Source of the DNA: Ipomoea triloba
Taxonomy: Eukaryota > Streptophyta > Magnoliopsida > Solanales > Convolvulaceae
DNA: 64,000 bases
Assembly (NCBI RefSeq): GCF_003576645.1
Contig: NC_044922.1
Coordinates: forward strand, 11,919,133-11,983,132
Direction: 5' to 3'
Position 1 is the stretch's first letter; every line of letters starts with the position of its first letter. Below, piece by piece: positions 11,379-22,790 of this stretch. The position numbers and the translations under genes are program-made. Under the pieces are notes generated by a model, which ran no database searches, was not told where the DNA came from, and was given only the letters and a program-made list of their open reading frames with translations.

Positions 11379-12269
11379 ATTAATATAATATCTAATCATG
11401 TACATATTTAGATAAATTTATAGAGAAAAATTTACATAATTAAATTGAATTATTCCTAATCATATTTCATATATATTATAATTCTAACAATATGAATAAT
11501 AACTAAGAAAATTATACTTAGAAATTTTTAAAAAAAATGTAAATTTTATATTTTGTATATGTGATTTTAAACTCTAATAATATTTATTAATATGTATATA
11601 TGCAAATTCTATATTATAATTTCTGTAATTATAATTTATATTGATATATTATAATTAAAATAATTAAATTTAGATATTAAAAAATAGCATTTTAATTTTG
11701 TGTGATTAATATAGTGCATAAGTATATGTATATATGCATTTTTAAAAATGTAAATATTTATGAACACACATTTTGTTAATTTTATAATTTTATTTTTAAA
11801 TTATATTTTATATTTTATTAATTATAATTAAGAAAATTACATTTACAATTAAAAGATTTTAATTTTTTAAGTTATATGGATTAATATAGTCCCTAACTAT
11901 ATTACATATTTAGACAAATTTTTAAATATTTTTGAATTTTTAACTAAGAGTATGAGTTTACACATATTTTAAAGTATTTTTTAATAAGTAACCATTGTAG
12001 TAATTAACGTGTATAATTATGTCAGTAATCACAAATCTATAAAAAAATGTGTATATATTTTCATATTCAACAAAATACTATAAATATAATATATGTTGAC
12101 ATAAATGGATAAAAGGAGAAATTGGTCATTTTTTTTATTATATAGATATTGATAAATATTATATAATTTTTTCCTTGCATGAAAAAACATTATTATTTTA
12201 AAATTTTACATTGATATCCGAGTTTTGTTTAAGAATATATTTTGGTGATATTTTAAACTTTAAGTAACA

Positions 12270-12426
12270 CTTGTGTGAGACCGTCTCATGTGTCTCAATC
12301 CGTAAGATGGGTCGGATCTTTGATTAATGGATCAAATGTTTGATTAATAGGTCAGATCTTTGACATCGTTAATTAAATATCCGACCCATCTCACGGATTG
12401 AGACGCATGAAACGGTCTTACACAAC
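12270..12426. repeat. GAGACCGTCTC foldback element
   Basis: Inverted arms (ACTTGTGTGAGACCGTCTCA on the left, GAAACGGTCTTACACAAC on the right) enclose a centre that is itself roughly symmetric around GGTCGGATC and CCGACCCATC. A related copy sits at 39021-39130, and a third partial copy starts near 37388. This is a MITE-like repeat of unassigned superfamily. Confidence 0.65.
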
Positions 12427-12760
12427 TTTTTGTTTGTTATCATAAATAGTAAATAGCTAGATGTCTGGAAATTGTTTAGTTTTGTTTCTAAATATTTTTC
12501 AACTCATAAATGTAGCACAATCAAAACCTCTCTAGATCATCATTTAAATAATAGGTCCATTTGTGGTTCAATATTTGTCGATCTATGATATGTTTTTAAC
12601 TAATTTATTGAAAGTTTATTTCTTTTAATTCTATTATATCTTATTCTTCTTCATTTTAAATTGATAGATATCGAGATGATGCATCATTTTTAAATATGTG
12701 AATTTCAATTAATTTAATATCATTATATTTAAATGTGAGACATCTATATCTATATATCTA

Positions 12761-13180
12761 TATAATAACAGAAGTGCCTGAAAATGTTTTCACGCTCAAA
12801 TTCAGGGACATTTTTGTAATATCAAATAGCTGGACAAATATGGTAATTTTGTAATATCAAAGATATACCTTTTCTAGAATTATAACGTTTTTGGTATTAA
12901 TTGAAAATTTTAAAGTTTTTACCTTCCTTGAGATCTCTTACCATTTATAATTCCAATACTAAGTCCTTTTGATCTCATTCATTGTGTATAAATACACTCT
13001 ATAGGACCATACACAATCCATCAACTTCACAACCCAACTAAGGTTAATTATTTCATTGGCTTTTGCAAATCATCGTCACTTTAATGGCTGCAACAGCTGC
13101 CAAAAATAATGTAGCAAGCAACTGTACTGTTTCTCATATTTCCATGATCTTCCACAGTTCACGCAGACGCACCTAAAACT
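12761..13180 (+). promoter_or_regulatory. Helitron-like start followed by a captured promoter and gene start
   Basis: At 12761 the sequence reads TCTATATAATAACAGAAGTG, a plausible plus-strand Helitron 5' terminus. A TATA box (GTATAAATACAC, about 12986-12997) follows, then a CT- and CA-rich leader of the plant 5'-UTR type. An ATG at 13084 opens a 31-codon frame (MAATAAKNNVASN) that stops at about 13179. The arrangement looks like the beginning of a plant gene, promoter included, cut short. I do not recognise the peptide. Confidence 0.4.
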
Positions 13181-13413
13181 TATCTAGCTCTATTGCAGTC
13201 ATTTCCACTGGCTTACAAAGTGATCAAGAAGATTGTATATTAAAGAAGGAGAATTAACTGGGAAAATTGCTTGCCTGGTTCACGAGTCCGCCAAGCACAG
13301 CCAGTTGCCCCGCACCACATCCGCCATCTCCGCCCTGATACCCCTGCGGTCTCTCTGCCCCAAGCCGTCGAATGCAGCTTCTCCGCCTCCGAGCCTCCGC
13401 CTCCGAGCCACCC

Positions 13414-13503
13414 TGCTTCAATCTCGGCAAGGACGAGTCTGATTTGGTCGCCTTGAAGATTAGCCTCTTGGGCGATAACCAAATTGGCAAAACCGATTTT
13501 CTG
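13414..13503 (+). pseudogene. Captured exon fragment of a septum-promoting GTPase (Spg1/SGP-like)
   Basis: The plus-strand frame reads DESDLVALKISLLGDNQIGK and then TDFL. It covers the first beta strand and the P-loop (GDxxIGKT) of the Ras-like Spg1/SGP GTPases, which in plants carry DSDLVALKISLLGDCQIGKTSF. The match stops at 13503, immediately followed by a splice-donor-like GTTAG, so this is the end of one exon only. Switch regions and the rest of the G domain are absent within the following 600 bp. The upstream codons (RASASEPPCFNLGK) are proline-rich and not recognisable. It is best read as a gene fragment carried by a mobile element. Confidence 0.6.
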
Positions 13504-14150
13504 GTTAGCATTATTCTATTGTATATATTGCCCTTTTTCGTTTCATCGAATCATTACCATTTTTTCTTAATAAATGCTTGATTTGATTTTGTTATAAATG
13601 GAAGACCAAGTGCGTAGGAAAGAGATATTTCTACCATGTTTCTGGTGGAATCGTCGGTTCCGACGCTGGTTCTGATTAGGGATGATGACAAAGAAGCATG
13701 GCTAAATCTTCCCGATCCAACCAGTGTCCGAAAATCTCCAAGCCCATCCAGTGAACCCATTCGCATGTAAGCAGAATCCTCTTACCCCCAAAGGCCGCCA
13801 CCATGTTGGCCTGTTGGGTTGGAAGTGATCCTTTTCAAATAGAGCTGGTATTTCTGCAGCACAGTATCAAAGGTCCATATGTTATTATAACAACGTCCAA
13901 AAACCCAGTATGTATATCTTCATAAGAAATCTCCATACAAATCAAGAAACATTATTATTGATCACACTTTTAATTAGTTGTGGTATTAGCTCGCATGAAA
14001 ATTGTCGATGCATCAAATACTTAAAGATAACAACAATAACACAGAAAGTACTAAAGAGCTAGCGGAGATTATTACCTGGAGATGGCTTGCAACGTTTTCT
14101 CGGGAAAGCCCATCAACGTTAATCAAGTCAATAATCCTTTTAGGTACGTT
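13504..14150 (+). other. Unassigned segment downstream of the GTPase fragment
   Basis: A plus-strand stretch at about 13634-13770 stays open and reads FLVESSVPTLVLIRDDDKEA followed by a Ser/Pro-rich tail. It ends in GTAAG, which may be another splice donor, so it could be a second captured exon. I cannot match it to a family. The rest, 13771-14150, shows nothing I can name. Confidence 0.3.
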
Positions 14151-16672
14151 TGTTACGACCCTAAATTTAGCCTATATTTTTTGCCTTGAATTTGGCTAAG
14201 TAAGCCATGGATTGGCGTGGTAATGGGCATTTGCCACGGCTAAATCGTGAAGATGGCGCGGTTTAGAAGTTAGCCGCAATGTTAGTCGGTTAGCTAAGTC
14301 GCGAGCACGTTGATGGTGCGTTGCTCGGACTCGGCGCGGACACGGTCCCTGGCCAAAGTACGCGGAGGGCCTTGGTGAGTTCGTAGCGCGACGGACTTGG
14401 GTCCTGGTGCGTTGTGGCCGAGAGTGGCAAAACGCAGTTCGAAGACAGTGCAAAGCGGTTCGAGACTTTGGCGTTGGTCTCGGTGCGACTGACTAAGGGT
14501 CGGTTGGAGTGAATTGGCGCAGGTCTCGTACGTTGGTTTGCTATTTGGATCAATGTGGACGAACTTAGGCGCATTAGTGCGAGAAGGCTCGGTGCGGTGT
14601 AGACCCAGCTGGACCATTGCGGAAAATGCGCAGCGCAGACCAAGTAGTTGGGCGTGACGCAAAGCAAGCATGCTGGTGCGGAGCAGCATGGGCACGGCTC
14701 AAGGCGGGCAGCCTTGGCGCGGACTTTTGCAACGAAGTGGTGCGAGACCGCGGACCAAGTGCGAGCAAGTTGCGGACTAGGTGGCCGGAGCGGTGCGCGT
14801 CTGGACGAACCTTGGTGCGAACTGCTTGGCGGTTAGGCGGTTGAGCAGATCAAGGAGGAAGTTCCACAAGCATGTGAGGCAGTTCAAAGGCATGTGCGGA
14901 GCATGTGATGCGGTTCCAAGCGTTGTGAGGTGGCAGCGTTTGATTGGCCGTGCGATTTTGCTTGTAACTGTCCTTGGGCTACAAATAGCCTTCCTTGTAT
15001 TCATTTTTGTTAGTTCAGTGTTGCGAGTATAGCATAGGTGTGTGCTGTAAACACGAGCAGATCCTTTGTACGTAGGCAGCCTTGTCGGTAGGTATGGGAC
15101 TGCTCGGCAAGTCGCCTAGGTGCTAGGTGCGAGTTGTGAGTGTTGGTCGGCTAAGGGCTTGGTTGACGAGTGAGTCTTGTACATTGATTCGGCTTTGGGA
15201 TTAATATATGTGGTCTTCGGACAGAAACCTTGTGTGTTTGGCTCACGTTTATTTACTATGTTGCTTGGAACGTTTTCCCTTGAAATCTGACTGACGTTGG
15301 CTAAGGTTGCAAACCAGTCCGCTGCATGGTTTGTGAAGGCTAACTGCCTTGGGTTAAGGAAGGCCGTACGGGGGTGTTCGGGTTCGAAAAATCGTCCCGT
15401 ATCAATTGGGCTAATTTTCGAACCCGAAAACCCACGTACGGCCTGCCTTAACCCAAGGCAGTCAGCCTACACAGACCAGGCAGCGGACTGGTTTGCAACC
15501 TTTGCCAACGTCGGTCAGATTTCAAGGGAAAACGATCCAAGCAACATAGTAAATAAACGTGAGCCAAACACACAAGGTTTTAGTCCGAAGACCACATATA
15601 TTAATCCCAAAGCCGAATCAATATACAAAAACTCACCCATCAGCCAAGCCCTTAGTCGACCAACACTCACAACTCGCACCTAGCACCAAGGCGGCTTGCC
15701 GAACAGTCCCATACCTGCCGACAAGGATGCCTAGCCACAAGGCCTCGTTCAGGACCTAGACTGTACGCACAGTACCTCTCTCGCCTAACTCTGTTCACTC
15801 ACACAACGAAATGAAATACAAGGAAGATTATTTATAGGTTACGGACGGTTACAGACCAACCGCCTAGTCATGCTCCGCACATGCACTTGAACCGCCTCCC
15901 ACATGCATTACACATGCCTTAAGCCAACCGCCATCACATGCCTTGCACATGCTTGTGGAACTTCCCCCTTGATCTACTCAACCGCCCAACCGCCAAGCAG
16001 TTCACACCAAGGTTCACCCAGACGCGCACCACTCCGGCTACCTGGTCCGCAACTTGCTCGCACTTAGTCCGCGATCTCGCACCACTTCGTCGCAAAAGTC
16101 CGCGCCAAGGCTGCCCGCCCTGAGCCGCGCCCATGCTGCTTCGCACCAGCACGCTTGCATCGCGTCGCGCCCAACTACTTGGTCCGCGCTCCACATTTTC
16201 CGTGACGGTCCGGCTGAGTCTACACCGCACTAAGCCTTTTCGCACCAATGTGCCTAAGTTCGGCCACATTAATCCAGACAGCAAACCAACGCACGGGACC
16301 TGCGCCAATTCACTCCAACCGACCCTTAGTCAATCGCACCGAGACCAACGCTAAAGTCTCGAACCGCTTTCCACCGTCTTCGAACTCTGTTGTGCCACTC
16401 TCGGCCACAACGCACCAGGACCCAAGTCCGTTGCGCTACGAACTCACCAAGGCCCTCCGCATACTTCGGCCACGGATCGTGTCCGCGCCGAGTTCGAGCA
16501 ACGCACCATCAACGTGCCCGCGACTTAGCTAACCGACTAACACTGCGGCTAACTTCTAAATCATGCCCTCTTCATGACTTAGCCGTAGCAAAAACCCACT
16601 GCCACGCCAAATCCATGGCTTACTTAGCCAAAATCAAGGCCAAAACCATAGGCCAAAATTAGGGTCGTAACA
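14151..16672. repeat. 2.5-kb palindrome of two head-to-head LTRs
   Basis: From TGTTACGACCCTAA at 14151, the sequence runs about 1.25 kb to a centre near 15405. It then repeats as an imperfect reverse complement ending with TTAGGGTCGTAACA at 16672. The arms are GC-rich and unlike their AT-rich surroundings. The loop is only about 25 bp. Outside the right arm, the minus strand reads GGGGGTGGTT just before TGTTACG, which is the form of a polypurine tract before a 3' LTR. The left arm has no such tract. TATA-like boxes occur in the arms, for example CTATAAATA on the minus strand near 15835. The short proteins readable here are antisense shadows. Confidence 0.8.
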
Positions 16673-17308
16673 AACCACCCCCACTTGAGAAGCTTGACGA
16701 CCACGTCAACAACTCAGCATACCCGCTAAGCCCTTAAGCACTATCAGCTTCCCATACATTAGTTCCTAACAACAGAACTAACCCACTCCATACGATTGAC
16801 ATCCCCAATCGTTTAGGCACACTATCTAAATTTACAACTTTTACAAGAGGGAAAAGTTAAACAACGAAATTTAGACAATACATGACACCAATTTAAGTGT
16901 GGCGTTCCCATGGTGCCATCCATCTCGTTCCACAGCCAGTATACCCGCATCGGCTCGTACCAAGTCTGCTTGATACCCACGCTGATTCAACACTGCAGCG
17001 CCCAGCAACCAGCCACACGTACTACGCAGTTTACGTTCCCAAGTCCGTGCACATGGACACAGCACGCCATCGCGACTTGTCCACACCCGGCCAAAGCCAC
17101 TCGACAGGCCTCGCCTCATGCCGAGACCACACCCCTCTCGGCACTCGTGTTGCCCAACGCAACAGCACCCCTCACATTGAGCCGCAACAATGACTCAATC
17201 AGTTTGGCCAGTATCGGCATCATTTGCCGCACGCAACACCCCCACAAAGGCATCACGCCCTCGGACAAGCGCCACTGTCTGAGCCATCAGCGACCCACGG
17301 GAAATTTT
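16673..17308 (-). other. Probable retrotransposon internal sequence next to the right LTR
   Basis: This GC-rich stretch lies upstream (minus orientation) of the polypurine-like tract at about 16673-16682. It holds no recognisable gag or pol frame. Composition changes sharply at about 17308, where AT-rich Helitron-like sequence begins. Confidence 0.4.
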
Positions 17309-17499
17309 CATGGTATAATCAATATTTTAAGTAATCATTACTATAACTTAAATTAACATAATCCGTATATAGCATTTTGTTATTATTTAATTAACTAAAA
17401 AATGATTGTAATTTCAAATTTCAAAACAGAAATATGTGTTTAGGATGAGCGGGAAAACAACACTTCTGTTTATATATATATATATATATATATATAGAT
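17309..17499 (-). mobile_element. Helitron 5'-end fragment (family X)
   Basis: Read on the minus strand from about 17499: TC followed by a TATATA run, AAACAGAAGTG, then TTCCCGCTCATCC. It continues with sequence matching 35745-35910 of the Helitron copy at 34963-36469. Homology breaks at about 17309 at the junction with GC-rich DNA. Confidence 0.55.
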
Positions 17500-18480
17500 T
17501 TAGAGTGTCTTGAAATTTTAAAAATTTAGAGAAAATAATATTGAATTGCACATGTGATGATATAGCGCTAGGGCCCACTTTTAAAATAATATTGATTTGA
17601 AAATAATGTACTATAAACAAAAGTGTACCAACTTTCAATTTTTGCATGTACAAGATTCAAAGTCTTACTTTTAATTTTTGACCATACTAGCATATACAGT
17701 TTTTCCAATAATGCATCCAACGTTTAAAATAGCTTTGATTTATAATTTCTCCAATAATGCATATTCGTAAATCATTTTGTAGATTTTCTAATATTTAGTT
17801 ACCCATTGTAAAATAAATTCAACCGAAAATACATTCCAAAAGGAAAAAATTTGTATTTTGGCACAAAATGTCTATATAGATTTTTTACTCAGTTCTTAAG
17901 ATGTTTTTTCACATATCTCTCGTGCTTGGCTCTCACTTTCCCCCTATTTCAAGCTTGAATTGACCCTCTGTTTCCACCTCTTCTGCACTTCGCTCATTTT
18001 ACCTTTCTCTCTCACATTAAACTTTATCTCTCTCTTCCTCTCTCTCTTGTTTCTCTTTCTCCCTCTCTAAAGCGTAGCTCTCTCTCTTCCTCTCTCTCTC
18101 GTTTCTCTTTCTCCCCCACATTAAACTTTATCTCTCTCTTCCTCTCTCTCTTGTTTCTCTTTCTCCCTCTCTACCCCTCTCTAAAGCGTAGCTCTCCCAT
18201 ACTCTGATCTTCTCAATCGTCATAACTATCACCTCACTCTTTATTGGAGTCAATTAAGTTCAAGTACATACTTATATTTTATTTTCTTTATTTTTATTTT
18301 AATATTCAAATCTAACTTTTTATTTTGAAATGTATTTATTTGTTTGATTTCTACCCTTAATTCTTCATTTGTTTTGACTATTATAAAAGTTTCTAGCATT
18401 TGATTCTATACGCATAAATCGAAGAAATTGGATTTCTTTAGCTCAGGTTAGAGCTACAAAATACAACTTTCAGATACTCT
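17500..18480. other. AT-rich spacer with a CT-rich minisatellite
   Basis: No gene is visible. Between about 17985 and 18190, a 52-bp unit containing TTCCTCTCTCTC and GTTTCTCTTTCTCC occurs three times (landmarks 18035, 18087 and 18139). It might be the leader of a lost gene, but no coding frame follows. Confidence 0.5.
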
Positions 18481-18499
18481 TTACGCATTTAATCACAAC

Positions 18500-18790
18500 A
18501 ATTTAGTTTTCGTACGCAGAAAAATAGTATTACAGCATAACACGTTATAAACTATGATATTCTTGTTATAAACAATTATGGTGGCCATTTATTTGTATCA
18601 TTTGTAACAGTTGTAATAGCCTTATTAAGGCTCCATTATGTATGTCATTCATTATTCCATATTATATATATGTATCTATCCTATTTGTAAGTACAGTTGA
18701 TGAATGAAAGAAGATCACCTTTCTCCCTGCAAATGTTGTATGAGCTAATGGGTTTACAACACATTATCAGCACGCTCAACCTGGAGAACG
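18500..18790 (+). mobile_element. Ty1/copia-type LTR end with primer-binding-like site
   Basis: The segment contains GTAACAGTTGTAATAGCCTT, a TATATATATG stretch, and an end at GGGTTTACAACA immediately followed by CATTATCAGCACG. A TTATCAGCACG motif after the 5' LTR is typical of some plant copia elements. The left LTR boundary is not resolved, and no gag-pol follows. Confidence 0.4.
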
Positions 18791-19325
18791 GTAATTTTAT
18801 GCATTTTTTTTTATACTATGAGGCATTCAGAAATCATAGCTGTGTTCTGTGGATATATTTCTGGATTATATTCTCTTTTGGTATGAATGTGTGGTTTTTT
18901 CCAGTATGCAATATATTCCCAGCAGACATCATGTGTTCTATGCATATTATGTGAGCATATTCCTGTCAGTATGCATTTTAATCATAATTTTGCTTACATT
19001 ATTCTACGGAATAGTTTTATGGTTCCTGCTTCTAATATATCTTTTTTTCTTAAAAATCAAACCCTTTTAAGAACTATGCTAGTAGAAAGAAAGAAACAGG
19101 ATGACTAATCGAACCATATATGGAGAATTTCTCCAAGCAACTTTGGGGCCAAAAGGGAATCATAAACAAGCAATTTTTGATAAAAAGGGGATACCCAGGG
19201 AACCTATTACAGAGCAATTTTTTTTTGAAAAACTATCAGCAAATTTCAGATATGTTCGTTCGAAAATGATTAAACAATCCAAACCTGTTTTTCCCTCTTT
19301 GACCGACCTTTTTTTTGTGCGATGA
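18791..19325 (+). other. Spacer with an unrecognised 74-codon frame
   Basis: The frame at 19101-19325 begins MTNRTIYGEFLQATLGPKGN and ends at a stop codon. I recognise no domain. It follows a copia-like LTR end, so it may be retroelement debris. Nothing else is visible. Confidence 0.25.
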
Positions 19326-20560
19326 TGGACAATTTTAATTATGTCCTTGCAAGTGCACGAATCATTGTAGTAATAGTGTGCAAAAGCAAGGGTCGAACCC
19401 ACAGAGAATTGATACTATGCAATTTAAAGACTTGAAAATAATTGACTTAATGATTTAAAGTGCTCAAAATGCAATATAAGTGCAATATCAATAGTGAAAA
19501 CTAAATCAAATGCTATGTAGGGAACCAAAAACATAAATAAGAAATTAAAAACAATGAAAATAAGGTTGCAAGTAGATTAACAGCTAACAGGAACGAAGCT
19601 CTAGGAACATGAATCAACAACCATTACTAATTCTGCAGATTAGTTTAATTATGCCAATCACATTAATGGTTCGTTCTAACTGCTATGTGCTTTAATCATT
19701 CGTATGCTTAAGGCATTTATTTAAACAATTAAAACTCATTAAGTCTGAAAGAACTTACGGAATACCTGGGTCATGAACCAAATAGCAAATTTGATAAGAC
19801 AACCAAATTATCTATTCGTTTATCCTTACGAGCATGGAATTATCAGGCATAATATTTACTCTAAAAATCCTGCAATTCTAAAAATCCCGCAATTCAGCTA
19901 ATCAAATTGCATTAAAGTTGGCCAGCTTATAACACAATTAATTAACAAAATAATATCAAAGGATAAAACTTAATTTGATTGACATATTAAACGGAGATCA
20001 ACACAAGAATTTCATGGCAATTTATCACATTCCTAGTACAGAAAGATTAGGACGGCATTTTATGAACAACAATTAATATCAAATGCAAAAGCTTGTAATT
20101 AGCAATACTAAAACAACTCTCACGCTAAGAATTGAAGATTTGCCAATAACAATTGGACCAATTGCAATGCTAATTAGAGAAAGAAAAGAATAAACAAAGG
20201 CAAAAGCAAGGAAAAATGAGAGCCGCTGCCAAGCCAAATCTGACCGCCAATATTTGAGACTTCCTCTAGAAATTCTCAACTGCCGCCGACCAAGACAGCT
20301 GCTGCGCCGACAATCGGAAATCGCTGCTCACCGAACCGGAGTTGTTCCGGAATGAATTCATGCCTTCCGTCTTCAATCGCCTCCTTTTTATACTACTCAG
20401 GCTCCAACCGTTACCACCGATTTCAGCCCACAATTCGCTGCCCTAGAACCAAGAGACGCCATGGAAAATTCTTTTGCTAATTAATCGGTCAAACCTTCTC
20501 GAGTCACACGCCCTCTGGTGTCTTGATGTGTTGCCGCTGGAAATTCTGCGTCTTTCTCTC
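19326..20560 (-). repeat. Unclassified retroelement-like repeat with minus-strand TATA box
   Basis: The left end, GTCCTTGCAAGTGCACGAAT and then AAGGGTCGAACCCACAGAGA, resembles a widespread plant LTR-type repeat. Near 20385-20397 the minus strand has AGTATAAAAAGGAGG, a strong TATA box, and a GC-richer leader follows downstream. No coding domains are found. It may be a non-coding LTR derivative. Confidence 0.4.
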
Positions 20561-20699
20561 TGTCGCAGATGTTAGCCAAAGAAGATGAACATTACTTATT
20601 AAGTGGGCTAGGCTTAGGTCTAAAGAATGGGCTACCCAAATAAGCATGCATTTGAAAGAGGCAAATTGGTCATACAGTGATATGTGGACCATAACAAAA

Positions 20700-20885
20700 T
20701 GTACATTTTTAATGTACTAAATGTACATTATTTTTGTTCTGAATATACATTATTTTTGTACTGAGTGTACATTATACAAAATAATGTACATTCAGTACAC
20801 AAATAATGTACATCCCCTGAATATAATGTACATTATTTTTATACTGAATGTACATTATTTTTATATTGAATGTGCATTATTTGAT
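20700..20885. repeat. 22-bp minisatellite of AATGTACATT units
   Basis: About seven copies of a roughly 22-bp unit (ATGTACATTATTTTTGTACT with variants) occur. The AATGTACATT core is palindromic. No gene is present. Confidence 0.8.
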
Positions 20886-21067
20886 AGTATGAGCTGTGTG
20901 GACCATGGTCCACACAATAATGATTGTTTGAAAGATGTAGTGGCTAAACACAATTTATTTAACAAAACTATTCTAATAATAATAAAATTACTAAAAACAC
21001 TCAAATAATATTAATTATTAAAATAAATGAAAGTAAATGCATAATTAACTAAAATTGCAAATCTATA

Positions 21068-22790
21068 TCTATACTATTAATAAAAACGATATCCTCAACT
21101 TTAATTCCCGCTCAAAACACTCCTATACTGTTAAAGTTTGCGTAATATTATAAAATATTATAATATAATTCCTATTCGTAATACAATTGTACATTGAATA
21201 TGGTAATACAATTACTAATAAAATATATTCTTCCCTATTCCTATTCGTAATACAATCTATACTATCTATACTATTAATAAAAACAATATCTTCAACTTTA
21301 ACTTTCCGCCAAAACACTCTTATACTGTTAAGGTTTGCGTAATATTGTAAAATATTGTAATACAATTCTTATTCGTAATACTGTTAAGGTTTGCGTAATA
21401 TTGTAATACAATTCCTATTCGTAATACAATTGTACATTAAATATGGTAATACAATTATATTCCTAATAAAATATATTATTCCCTATTCCTATTTGTAATA
21501 CAATCTATACTATCTATACTGTTAATAAAAACAATATCCTTAACTTTAACTTCCCGCCCAAAACACTCCTATACTGTTAAGGTTTGCGTAATATTGTAAT
21601 ACAATTCCTATTCGTAATACTATTACAGGGCGTTTGGTTGGAGGAAATTTAAATTCCATTCCCACTTAATTCCCATCTAATTCCAAAGGCAACTAAATTC
21701 ATTCGTTTGGTTGGAGGGAATTGCAATTTCGCGGAATTGCAATTCCTCTCATTTTCATGGAATTAGAATCCCATGTCCCCCCTTGGGATTTTAATTCTGT
21801 GGATTTTAGGAATAAAAAAAGATACTCATGAGACAAAATTACCCCTCTCTTTTTAACCTAAAATTGATGTCCAACCTTCTCTTTTAGCTAATTAATAGAA
21901 TGTATTATCTTCGACAACTATCAACAATAAAGCCGAGCAAGCAATAATCATTCTAGGTCAACCTTAATCAAGTATGTTTTTTAAAAACTCTTAAATATTT
22001 AAATTTGATGTATATATAACGTATTTGTCTAAATTTTGAAAAGTAAAATTTTATGTTTGTGCGCCGATCTGTTCAAAATATATATATGCAGAATTGTTCA
22101 AAATAGTGATCGAATGGTGTGAGTTATGTAAATCTTTATATGCAAAAATTTTGAAAGCAAATTTTGAGTTGCCTAAACTTTGAAAAGCACATTATGTACA
22201 CCTTGGTTCCTGGATTAATTTTGATGTATGTTGACGTTATGAAGCTTAATATTTGATGAAGTATTTGCATGAAAATTAATTACAATATGTCTAGTTCAAG
22301 AGATATGGTGGATGAGTAGTATTTGAATTTAATATGTTATATTTTTTGTGTACTTGTCATTTAATAATAATAACATTATTAATATTAATAATAACAATGG
22401 GCATTTAGGACTTTATAGTACTTATTCCCTTTCAATTTCCATGTATACCAAACACTGGAATTGAAATTCCTAGTAATTTTATTCCATCCAACCAAACACT
22501 GGAATTTAAACTCGCATTTTATTCCCACATTATCCTTTTCCCATGGAATTGCAATTCCTTTCCCACCTAATTCATTCCCTCCAACCAAACGCCCGGTTAA
22601 GGTTTGCGTAATATGGTAAAATATTGTAATACAATTCCTATTCGTAATACAATTGTACATTAAATATGGTAATACAATTCCTAATAAAATATATTCTTCC
22701 CTATTCCTATATGTAATACAATCTATACTATCTATATACTATTAATCTATACAAAACACTCCTATACTGTTAAGGTTTGCGTAATATTGT
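21068..22790 (+). repeat. Second Helitron 5'-end-like tandem array
   Basis: Units starting TCTATACTATTAATAAAAAC lie near 21068, 21265 and 21513, with a further partial near 22729. Each continues with CTTTAACTTCCCGC, CTGTTAAGGTTTGCGTAATA and ATTCCTATTCGTAATACAAT. It is the plus-strand counterpart of the array at 9173-10599. It is interrupted by the element at 21626-22596. Both arrays end at a shared TGTAAAATCTAC. Confidence 0.75.
21626..22596. mobile_element. PIF/Harbinger-like non-autonomous element
   Basis: The 971-bp insert has inverted ends: CAGGGCGTTTGGTTGGAGG on the left and the reverse complement of CCGGGCGTTTGGTTGGAGG on the right. It is flanked by TTA at 21623-21625 and 22597-22599. 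Other units of the array show the empty site. A TTA duplication and GGGCGTTTGGT-like ends fit PIF/Harbinger (Tourist-like) elements. No transposase is present. Confidence 0.8.

Larger units (their letters stand above)
10600..12430 (-). mobile_element. Non-autonomous Helitron, 3' part (family X copy 1)
   Basis: The minus-strand 3' terminus is CTAG at 10603-10600, followed by T. It is preceded by a hairpin (CCGTGC stem, 10612-10626), the classic Helitron end. The AT-rich body matches, in the same order, the copies ending at 34963 and 40275. Homology with the latter extends through the GAGACCGTCTC foldback to about 12430. The 5' end is not clear. It might be at 17499, where sequence like the 5' region of the family reappears, with large insertions in between. 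There is no coding capacity. Confidence 0.75.

Noticed and set aside
14196..16662. Many Arg/Ala/Ser-rich frames of 60-130 codons on both strands
   Set aside because: They are GC-rich shadows in the palindromic LTR arms, occur in mirrored pairs, and contain no known domain.
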